A DNA stretch of 35,304 nt from a virus: positions 1 through 35,304 of the IMG/VR virus record IMGVR_UViG_3300009128_000071; one strand, given 5' to 3'. Position numbers and translations under genes: made by a program. A model generated the notes under the pieces. It saw only the letters and a program-made list of their open reading frames with translations, made no database searches and was not told the origin of the DNA. This document shows, in pieces, positions 29,418 to 35,304 of the stretch (its first letter is position 1; every line of letters begins with the position of its first letter).

Positions 29418-31213
29418 TGGCCCGGTTCTCGGTGGACAAGGAGCTCGGCCGCGTCTGGATCGACGTCCCGTTCAAGCTCAAGGACTCCTTCTGCAAGGCG
29501 ATCCCGTCGGCCGAGTGGGACCCCAACGCGAGGTCCTGGTGGGCCCTGGCCACGCCGTGGGTCGCGATCAGGATGATGGACCTGGCGCGCGACCGATTCC
29601 CGGACCTCGCCCGGGCGCCCGGCTTCGACGCCCTCGCCGCGCTGGCGAACAAGCTGGTCACGGCCGAGCGGATCCGGACGCCCGGCGCCCGGCTCAAGCC
29701 GATCCCGCGCACCAAGATGGCGCCGTGGGACCACCAGCTCGTGGCGTACTGGGTCGCGCGCACGCTCCCCGGGAGCCTCCTCGGGATGGACATGGGGACT
29801 GGAAAGTCGAAGGTGTTCATCGACGTGATGGTGAACACCGGCGCCCGGCTGGCGCTGGTGATCGCGCCGCCGTATGTGACCGACCGCACGTGGCCGGAGC
29901 AGATCGAGAAGCACCTGGTGGACGACTGGGGCGGGATCGCGCTGATCCTCGGGTCCAAGGAGCTGCGCGGCCGGGAGCACGGCCACGAGGCCCTGAGGAC
30001 CGCCTTCGGGGGGGTCCGGAAGAAGGCCGACGCCCTGCAGGAGTGGCTGGAGCGCTGCGCCCGCGACGGGCGCCCGCTCCTGGCCGTGGTCAACTACGAG
30101 TCGGCCTGGCGCCCGCCCCTCGGCCCGGAGTACGAGACCTACAAGGGGCGGGACGGGAAAGACCGGCAGCGGCGCGTCTCCACCGGCCTCGTCCTCCAGC
30201 AGATGTGGGACGTGGTCGGCCTGGACGAGGGGCACAACATCAAGAAGCCCGGCGGGAAGGCCTCGTGGTTCTGCGCCGACCTCCGGAGCCGGGCGCGCAA
30301 GCGGATGGACCTCACGGGCACGCCGCTCGCGCACAGCAAGCTCGACGCCTACGCCCAGTACCGGGCGATCGACCCGGGGGTGTACGGCACGAACTACTCG
30401 GCGCACAAGCAGGAGTTCGCTATCGAGGGGGGCTCCAGCGGCCACGAGGTCGTCCGGTGGATCAACGAGGACGAGTTCACGCGTCGCTTCCACTCGATCG
30501 CCTACATCGTCGACGCCGACGACTGCCAGGACCTCCCGCCCGAGCAGCACATCACCAGAACCTTCTCCCTGTGCGACTACGCCCGGGGGGTGTACGACGA
30601 CCTCGAGACGCAGATGGTCGCGGAGCTCGAGAGCGGCGAGGTCACGCCCGACAACGCCCTCGTCCGGCTGCTGAGGTTCCAGCAGATCACGGCGGGGCAC
30701 GTCACCGACGACGACGGCATGGTCAGTCGCGTCTGCACGGGCAAGCGCGACCTGCTCCGCGAGCTCCTCCAGGACTTCAGGAGGGACGAGCGCGTGGTCG
30801 TGTTCTCGATGTTCAAGCCGGATCTGGAGCAGATCCACGAGGCGGCGGCGCACCGGGACGTCAAGCGCCCGTCGTTCGAGTTCTCCGGGCAGCGCAAGGA
30901 GCTCGACCGATGGATCAAGACGCCCGGCGCCGTCATCGCCGTCCAGGCGAGGTCCGGAAAGGAGGGACTCAACGACCTGGTCCTCGCCCGGTACGGCGTG
31001 TTCTACAGCCCCGGCTTCTCCCTGGGAGCCTTCCGTCAGATGAAGAAGCGGATCAGGAGGCCGGGCCAGGAGCGGCCCGTCATCTACTACTACCTCGTGG
31101 CGAGCGGCACGATCGACGAACGAGTCTATCAGTCGCTGCACTCCCACGCGGCCGAGGTGGACGGCGTGGTCAAGTCGGTCCTCGCGAGCTTTCGCGGGGA
31201 CCACGGACTCTAA
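29417..31213 (+). CDS. SNF2-type DEAD/DEAH-box helicase
   Basis: 598 aa. Motif I is GMDMGTGKSK (residues ~123-132), motif II DEGHNIK (~269), motif III LTGTPLAHSKLDAY, and the C-terminal lobe has VVFSMF, AVQARSGKEGLNDLVLARYGVFYSPGFSLGAF, and motif VI RIRRPGQERPV. This order is the SF2/SNF2 fold used by phage replication or recombination helicases. The N-terminal ~95 residues (WVDVPFKLKD, ARSWWALAT) resemble a HARP-like accessory domain. It belongs with the primase and SSB-like genes that follow. Confidence 0.9.
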   Translation: MARFSVDKELGRVWIDVPFKLKDSFCKAIPSAEWDPNARSWWALATPWVAIRMMDLARDRFPDLARAPGFDALAALANKLVTAERIRTPGARLKPIPRTKMAPWDHQLVAYWVARTLPGSLLGMDMGTGKSKVFIDVMVNTGARLALVIAPPYVTDRTWPEQIEKHLVDDWGGIALILGSKELRGREHGHEALRTAFGGVRKKADALQEWLERCARDGRPLLAVVNYESAWRPPLGPEYETYKGRDGKDRQRRVSTGLVLQQMWDVVGLDEGHNIKKPGGKASWFCADLRSRARKRMDLTGTPLAHSKLDAYAQYRAIDPGVYGTNYSAHKQEFAIEGGSSGHEVVRWINEDEFTRRFHSIAYIVDADDCQDLPPEQHITRTFSLCDYARGVYDDLETQMVAELESGEVTPDNALVRLLRFQQITAGHVTDDDGMVSRVCTGKRDLLRELLQDFRRDERVVVFSMFKPDLEQIHEAAAHRDVKRPSFEFSGQRKELDRWIKTPGAVIAVQARSGKEGLNDLVLARYGVFYSPGFSLGAFRQMKKRIRRPGQERPVIYYYLVASGTIDERVYQSLHSHAAEVDGVVKSVLASFRGDHGL

Positions 31214-31238
31214 CGAAGATCGAACCAAGGAGAACGAC

Positions 31239-32105
31239 ATGGGAAAGAAAAAGGAATCAGAATCGACGGCCCTGGTGAAGCTCGAGAGCTTCGCGATCGT
31301 CAAGGCGAGCCCCGACCGGCTCGCGAACATCATCCAGCAGAACTTCCCCAGCGGGACCTTCGGGGAGTTCAACATGGAGCGGATCCACGTCCCGTCCGGG
31401 GACTCCAGGCAGTTCATGGTCGACACGCTCGAGGAGGGCCCGGCCCCCGTGGACAGCGTGACCGGCATCATCGTGTACTTCGGCGTCGGGCGCGTCTACT
31501 ACGAGACGCCCTTCGAGGAGTCGGGAGGAGGATCACCTCCGGACTGCTCGTCGTCCGACGGGATCACCGGCCAGGGGACGCCCGGCGGCCTCTGCCGGGA
31601 GTGCGAGAAGAACGTCTTCGGCGGCACCAAGACGGGCGGGAAGGAGTGCAAGGAGCAGCGGCTGCTCTACCTGGTCAGGCCCGAGGAGTCGCTGCCGTGC
31701 GTCATCATCGGCCCGCCGGGGAGCATCAGGCCCGTCACGGACTACATGGTCAAGCTGACCCAGCGCGACCTCCTCTACTCCGAGGTCGTCACGGAGCTCG
31801 GGCTGCAGACGCTGAGCAGCAAGAAGATCGCGGCCTTCGCCGGGCTGCGCCCTCGCATGGTGTCCGTCGTCCCCGAGGAGGTCCGGCCCCGGATCGAGAA
31901 GTACACGAAGGCCCTCCGGGGGATCCTCGCGACGGCGGCCTCGTCCGTGATGTACCAGGCCGAGGAGGACGCCGCGTCCGAGGACCCCGACGTGGAGACG
32001 GTCGACGTGGAGGTCGACCAGGGCGACGTCGACGCCGCCGAGGGGAGCGCCGCGTCCGACAAGCCGCCCGCCGACGATGAGGACAACCCGTTCGCCGACG
32101 AGTAG
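31239..32105 (+). CDS. Putative phage ssDNA-binding-like protein with Cys cluster and acidic tail
   Basis: 288 aa with CAAGGAG before the ATG. GIIVYFGVGRVYYETPFEESGGGSPPDCSSSDG and GGLCRECEKNVFGGTKTGGKECKEQRLLYLV form a Cys-rich module found in a widespread phage early protein, likely zinc-binding. The C-terminal ~50 residues are strongly acidic, ending DDEDNPFADE, which resembles the acidic tip of SSB (DDDIPF). A role in binding ssDNA or recruiting partners is inferred from tail and neighbours. Followed by a perfect 10-bp hairpin. Confidence 0.6.
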   Translation: MGKKKESESTALVKLESFAIVKASPDRLANIIQQNFPSGTFGEFNMERIHVPSGDSRQFMVDTLEEGPAPVDSVTGIIVYFGVGRVYYETPFEESGGGSPPDCSSSDGITGQGTPGGLCRECEKNVFGGTKTGGKECKEQRLLYLVRPEESLPCVIIGPPGSIRPVTDYMVKLTQRDLLYSEVVTELGLQTLSSKKIAAFAGLRPRMVSVVPEEVRPRIEKYTKALRGILATAASSVMYQAEEDAASEDPDVETVDVEVDQGDVDAAEGSAASDKPPADDEDNPFADE

Positions 32106-32123
32106 CACCCGAGCCTGGACGGA

Positions 32124-32150
32124 GGGGGAGGGGCGTCGGTCCCCTCCCCC
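32124..32150 (+). other. Perfect 10-bp GC hairpin between the SSB-like and primase genes
   Basis: GGGGGAGGGG (32124-32133), 7-base loop, CCCCTCCCCC (32141-32150). No T-run follows. Candidate U-tract-free terminator or mRNA stabiliser; it lowers the chance of full read-through into the primase gene. Confidence 0.6.
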
Positions 32151-32175
32151 GGAACCCTCATCGACGGAGGCGAGC

Positions 32176-33894
32176 ATGGCGAAGAAGAAGGCCGCCGGCG
32201 GGGACTGGCGGCGAGACATCGAGACTTTCATGGACGCCCTGTTCAGGGACGTGGACGGCGATCGCCAGGTCCTCGTCTGGACGCTCCCCAACAAGAGGTC
32301 CCACTGGGCCCCGTCCGCCGAAGCCGCGGCGAAGAAGGCCGCCGCGCTCCGCCCGAAGCACGACGTATACGTGGGCGTCGGGATCGCCCCGGCCGACTTC
32401 GGCGTCCCCAAGAAGGACCTGCACAAGCGGCGGTGCCCGTCCCACAAGATCGCGGGGATCTCCGGCATCGTCATCGACGTAGACGTGGAGGGGCCGGGGC
32501 ACAAGAAGAAGCGACTCCCGAAAACGTACAAGGAGGCCGAGCGGATCGTCGGCTGCCTCGGGCTCGAGCCCACGATGGTCGTCTCCTCCGGCGGCGGCAT
32601 CCACGCCTGGTGGCTGTTCAAGGAGCCGTGGTGGTTCGACGACGACGAGGAGCGGGCCCGAGCCGAGCGGTTGAGTCAACTGTGGACGGCCACGATCAAG
32701 CGCCGGGCGATGGAGGACCTCGGCGTCGAGATGGACAGCGTCTGGGAGCTGGCGCGCGTGATGCGCGTCCCGGGGACGATGAACCGCAAGAGCTCTCCTC
32801 CCACGCCGGCGTCGTTCCTCGAGGAGCCGAGCGAGGGCAAGCGCTGGCTGGTCAGCGACCTCGAGGACGCCATCCCGCCCGACGTGGTGGGAGACACGCC
32901 CGCCCCCGAGAAGTCTCGCGGTACGGGCGAGGAGGGCGCCGGCGACACCTTCACGCTGAGGGCCGGGGCCAACCCGCCGTTCCGGAAGTTCGACGTGTTC
33001 ATCAACAACAGCCCGAAGTTCAAGGGCACCTGGGAGAGGACGCGCAAGGACCTCAACGACACGTCGTCCTCGGGGTACGACATGAGCCTGGCCGTCCAGG
33101 CCGCCATGGTGGACTGGACCAACCAGGAGATCGTGGACCTGCTGGTCGCCTCCCACGAGAAGCACGGGGACGACAAGCACCACGAGCGGGTCGACTACTA
33201 CGCGATCACGCTCCGCCAGGCCCGGAACTACATCAAGAAGGATCGGTCGCTGGACCGGCTCTCGGAGCTGTCGAACACGGACGAGGTCGCCGGCTCCGAG
33301 GCCTCCTCCGAGCCCGCCGACCGGGGGGAGCTCCTGACCTGCCTGTCGGAGGTCCTCGGTATCGCGATCCACCGGATCGTCAAGTACACGAGCGACCCGC
33401 CCTCGTACCGCCTGGAGACGGCGCGCGGGGCGATCATGCTCGGCGGCGTGGCCGGGCTGATCGACCAGCGGGCGTTTCGCACCCACGTGGCGGCCGCCAC
33501 GGGGAAGTCCATCCCCAGGTACAAGACGCCGGCCTGGGCGATCATCGAGCAGCACCTCCTGGACGTCTGCGAGGAGGTCGAGGTCGGGGAGGAGGGGACG
33601 GACTTCGGGAGCGTCCGGGGCTGGCTGGCGGACTACCTGGAGGAGACGAGGCCGACCAAGGACGCCAACGAGGCCGGGAGCGCGCGGGCCCCGTTCGTCG
33701 ACGACGACGGCGTGGTCTACTTCTTCCTGGACTCCCTGCGGAAGTACGTCTGGATCAACCGGATGGACCGCCGGAGCTGCAAGGACCTGGCCAGCCTCCT
33801 GAGGCTGATCGGGTGCGCCCCGACTCGCCGACACTTCCAGATCGGGGGCTCGGCGACCACGCGCAGCGTGTGGCGGTTCGAGGTCGAGAAGTGA
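32176..33894 (+). CDS. Primase-polymerase (archaeo-eukaryotic primase superfamily)
   Basis: 572 aa from the ATG at 32176 after CGGAGGCG; upstream in-frame codons lie in the hairpin region. VIDVDVEG (residues ~100-107) is the metal-binding DxD motif. VVSSGGGIHAWWLFKEPW (the SGxGxH motif, ~135-150) and LARVMRVPGTMNRK are typical for phage/plasmid prim-pols. The C-terminal ~250 residues resemble the helical linker and winged domain of replication proteins, but no helicase Walker motif is present; the helicase is a separate gene downstream. It starts DNA synthesis at the phage origin. Confidence 0.85.
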   Translation: MAKKKAAGGDWRRDIETFMDALFRDVDGDRQVLVWTLPNKRSHWAPSAEAAAKKAAALRPKHDVYVGVGIAPADFGVPKKDLHKRRCPSHKIAGISGIVIDVDVEGPGHKKKRLPKTYKEAERIVGCLGLEPTMVVSSGGGIHAWWLFKEPWWFDDDEERARAERLSQLWTATIKRRAMEDLGVEMDSVWELARVMRVPGTMNRKSSPPTPASFLEEPSEGKRWLVSDLEDAIPPDVVGDTPAPEKSRGTGEEGAGDTFTLRAGANPPFRKFDVFINNSPKFKGTWERTRKDLNDTSSSGYDMSLAVQAAMVDWTNQEIVDLLVASHEKHGDDKHHERVDYYAITLRQARNYIKKDRSLDRLSELSNTDEVAGSEASSEPADRGELLTCLSEVLGIAIHRIVKYTSDPPSYRLETARGAIMLGGVAGLIDQRAFRTHVAAATGKSIPRYKTPAWAIIEQHLLDVCEEVEVGEEGTDFGSVRGWLADYLEETRPTKDANEAGSARAPFVDDDGVVYFFLDSLRKYVWINRMDRRSCKDLASLLRLIGCAPTRRHFQIGGSATTRSVWRFEVEK

Positions 33895-33908
33895 CGTTTT
33901 CGAGCAAT

Positions 33909-33931
33909 ACCCGTATATGGGGAGCGTTTTG
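33909..33931 (+). promoter_or_regulatory. Regulatory element B (CCCGTATATGGGG with GAGCGTTTT flank)
   Basis: ACCCGTATATGGGGAGCGTTTTG lies 15 bases after the primase stop. Its reverse complement matches element A over TTCGTTTC-N10-AACGCTCCC-YATATA-GGG with identical spacing (the TTCGTTTC block is at 33938-33945 on this strand as GAAACGAA). Same orientation as element C. Confidence 0.5.
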
Positions 33932-33957
33932 TTTTTTTGAAACGAATTTGAAAATGC

Positions 33958-34021
33958 GTTATCCAAGTTATCCGATCGCCCGTAACCATACGGAATCATT
34001 ACGAGAAAGTGCTTGATAACC
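33958..34021 (+). repeat. Origin-like module, copy 1
   Basis: A 64-bp unit that begins GTTATCCAAGTTATCC (two GTTATCC at a 9-base period) and ends TGATAACC, so its ends are inverted. Copy 2 starts exactly 77 bases later and matches it at 44 of 64 positions without gaps. GTTATCC resembles the core of a DnaA box (TTATCCACA) but lacks the ACA. The region is AT-rich and gene-free, next to the primase. Confidence 0.7.
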
Positions 34022-34034
34022 TGGGGGTTTCTAC

Positions 34035-34098
34035 GTTATCCTAATTATCCGCGCCCTCGTAAGGAGCTGTAATCACGATGGAAACATGCCTGATAACC
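34035..34098 (+). repeat. Origin-like module, copy 2
   Basis: The unit begins GTTATCCTAATTATCC and ends TGATAACC, with conserved CGTAA, AATCA and TGC(T/C)TGATAACC blocks relative to copy 1. It is followed by ATATTTATAACG. The start region of a small open frame (ATG 34078) lies inside it. Confidence 0.7.
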
Positions 34099-34191
34099 AT
34101 ATTTATAACGACGTCGTCGGCTGGTGCACACGGTCGCCTGTTCCCCGTTTCCGCCCCGTCGACCGCGCCCCTATATAGGGGGGCGTTTTGA
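34078..34191 (+). CDS. Possible 37-residue leader peptide coupled to the helicase gene
   Basis: ATG 34078 follows AAGGAG (34061-34066) by 11 bases. The frame reads METCLITIFITTSSAGAHGR and ends AFRGAF-like (..APLYRGAF) at TGA 34189-34191, which overlaps the helicase TTG start (TTGA). The overlap and SD suggest translation; the sequence has no domain. It crosses element C. A leader that controls helicase expression is one reading; a chance frame is the other. Confidence 0.4.
   Translation: METCLITIFITTSSAGAHGRLFPVSAPSTAPLYRGAF
34167..34190 (+). promoter_or_regulatory. Regulatory element C (perfect palindrome CCCCTATATAGGGG)
   Basis: A 14-bp perfect palindrome (34168-34181) followed by GGCGTTTTG, directly upstream of the helicase. 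It shares the core and the GCGTTTT flank with element B and, inverted, with element A. AGGGGGG also serves as the SD of the TTG start at 34188, so a protein bound here would block both transcription and start-up of the helicase. Confidence 0.55.
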
Positions 34192-35304
34192 GCGAGCGGG
34201 CCGGAGAGTACCGCGTGTTCGGGCCGCCCGGGACCGGAAAGACCACGTACCTCGGGGAGGTGATCGAGCGCACGGCCATGAAGTACGGGTCCGAGGCCGT
34301 GATGGCGTCGACCTTCACGAAGGCCGCCGCGCTCGAGCTCACCAAGAGCAACCTGCCGATCCCGCGCGACCAGGTCGGGACGCTCCACGCGCTGTGCTAC
34401 CGCATGCAGGGCCGGCCCGAGATCGCCGAGGTCCACGCCAAGGAGTGGAACGAGCTGCACCCCGCGCTGGCGCTCACGCCGAAGGGGAAGGCCAACGTGG
34501 ACGAGCCATTCGGGGACGAGACCGGGCAGACCCGAGGGGACGAGATCATGGCGGAGCTCCAGACCATGCGGGCGCAGATGAGGCCGAGGGAGCTGTGGCG
34601 CCCGACCGTCCAGGAGTTCGAGGGGAGGTGGACGGCGTGGAAGAACGAGAACGGGCTGATGGACTTCACCGACATGATCGAGATCACCCTACGGTACGGG
34701 CCCCACTACCCGCCCGGCGACGCCCGGATCGGGTTCTTCGACGAGGTCCAGGACTTCACGCCGGTGGAGCTGGCGCTCGTGCGCAGGTGGGGTGAGAACA
34801 TGGACTGGCTGATCCTGGCCGGGGACGATGACCAGTGTCAGCCTCCGGAGACGCTCGTAGAGACGACGCGCGGAGAACAGGAGCTTTACTTGCTCGATCC
34901 GGAGCGAGATCGGCTCGTCTGGTACGACCGGAAGCGAGCTCGAGTATCGGGGCAGAAAACTGGGAGCGCCTTCCGGAAGGCCTCGCGCCATTTTTCCGGG
35001 GAGCTCCTCCGGGTTACGACGGCGGACGGAAAAACGACGAGATGTACCCCGGAGCACCGGTGGCTAATACGCTGGACGAGCGCGGCTCACGCGGCGTACG
35101 CGGTTTATTTAATGCGCCGCGGCGATCGGTGGCGCGTCGGTCAGTGCGAGCTCTTTCGTAAGGGCGGAATTTTTCGACCGGCCGAACGGATGCGTCAGGA
35201 GGACGCGGAGAATCTCTGGATACTCTCGATAAAGAGGACGCGGAAGGCGGCGCTCGAGTGCGAGGCGAAGATCTCGAACTTTTATAACCTCCCGCAAGAT
35301 TGTT
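34188..35304 (+). CDS. UvrD/PcrA-like superfamily 1 helicase, interrupted by an intein, 3' end outside window
   Basis: Read from TTG 34188 (SD AGGGGGG; a stop lies upstream at 34176; GTG 34215 would start too close to Walker A). Helicase motifs: FGPPGTGKTT (11-20), ASTFTKAAALEL (Ia), GTLHALCYR, FFDEVQDFTPVEL (motif II, ~184-188), and ILAGDDDQ (motif III, G212-Q216). From C217 the sequence is an intein. The C-terminal helicase motifs IV-VI must lie past the window. It belongs to phage replication/recombination helicases. The gene uses GC-rich codons up to Q216. Confidence 0.85.
   Translation, partial: MSERAGEYRVFGPPGTGKTTYLGEVIERTAMKYGSEAVMASTFTKAAALELTKSNLPIPRDQVGTLHALCYRMQGRPEIAEVHAKEWNELHPALALTPKGKANVDEPFGDETGQTRGDEIMAELQTMRAQMRPRELWRPTVQEFEGRWTAWKNENGLMDFTDMIEITLRYGPHYPPGDARIGFFDEVQDFTPVELALVRRWGENMDWLILAGDDDQCQPPETLVETTRGEQELYLLDPERDRLVWYDRKRARVSGQKTGSAFRKASRHFSGELLRVTTADGKTTRCTPEHRWLIRWTSAAHAAYAVYLMRRGDRWRVGQCELFRKGGIFRPAERMRQEDAENLWILSIKRTRKAALECEAKISNFYNLPQDC
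34836..35304 (+). mobile_element. Intein inserted after GDDDQ of the helicase (incomplete at window end)
   Basis: The inserted part starts with Cys, followed by PPETLVETTRGE (block A-like). Block B-like RCTPEHRWLI has the Thr-x-x-His expected for splicing. After it comes AAYAVYLMRRGDRWRVGQCEL ... RQEDAENLWILSIKRTRKAALECEAKISNFYNLP, which does not look like a LAGLIDADG or HNH domain and could be a small GIY-YIG-like nuclease (VYL...WRVG and A-x2-E). Codons shift to AT-ending forms (TTA, ATA, CGA, TTT), unlike the host gene. The splicing C-terminus (HN then Cys/Ser/Thr) is not in the window. Confidence 0.7.

Noticed and set aside
29072-31471. 799-codon minus-strand frame across the SNF2 helicase
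   Set aside because: Antisense to a well-defined helicase; composition is that of GC-driven shadows.

Overview
This window is about 35 kb of a high-GC genome from a contractile-tailed (myovirus-type) bacteriophage. Every supportable gene lies on the + strand. Genes are packed with 1-4 base stop/start overlaps (ATGA, GTGA, TTGA), and most have strong Shine-Dalgarno (SD) sequences (AGGAGG, AAGGAG), so the host is a bacterium that uses canonical SD pairing. The host genus cannot be told from the sequence. No integrase, lysis enzyme or tRNA was recognised. The window is an internal piece of a larger genome: it opens inside a CmoA-like methyltransferase and closes inside an intein that interrupts a helicase gene.

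Layout. 1-250: end of a carboxy-SAM-type methyltransferase. 258-2504: terminase small and large subunits. 2519-11679: head module (portal, MuF-like protein, XkdF-like protease, scaffold-like protein, a decoration/fibre protein with 20 decapeptide repeats, major capsid protein, and a protein with a histone-H1-like tail). 11679-13819: neck and tail terminator. 13806-18125: DUF3383-type sheath, DUF3277-type tube, tail-assembly chaperone with a likely -1 frameshift, tape measure. 18169-24677: a Pam3-like simple baseplate (Dit-like, plug, hub, gp138-like spike, YkgJ-like Cys protein, small tip-like protein, Kelch-gp25 fusion, baseplate J, DUF2612-like wedge). 24747-25814: fibre and a membrane-anchored coiled-coil protein. 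25815-26771: a control region with decamer repeats, a GC hairpin, a clamp-motif protein and a helix-turn-helix protein. 26768-35304: replication/recombination genes (SMC/RecF-like ATPase, SNF2 helicase, SSB-like Zn protein, primase-polymerase, UvrD-like helicase with intein).

The least explained features are non-coding. (i) A self-contained transcription unit at 6862-7052 has a sigma70-like promoter, four predicted hairpins and an intrinsic terminator, and sits between the protease and scaffold genes. (ii) The spacer before the UvrD-like helicase (33895-34190) carries a 64-bp module duplicated at a 77-bp period, built from GTTATCC direct repeats and closed by inverted GATAACC. (iii) A CCC-TATATA-GGG element flanked by AACG(C/T)CCC occurs on both sides of that module and again, inverted, between terS and terL. 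Together these look like the replication-origin and transcription-control system of the phage. Protein-level novelties are the Kelch/gp25 fusion, a beta-domain that recurs inside three tail proteins, and the decapeptide head fibre.
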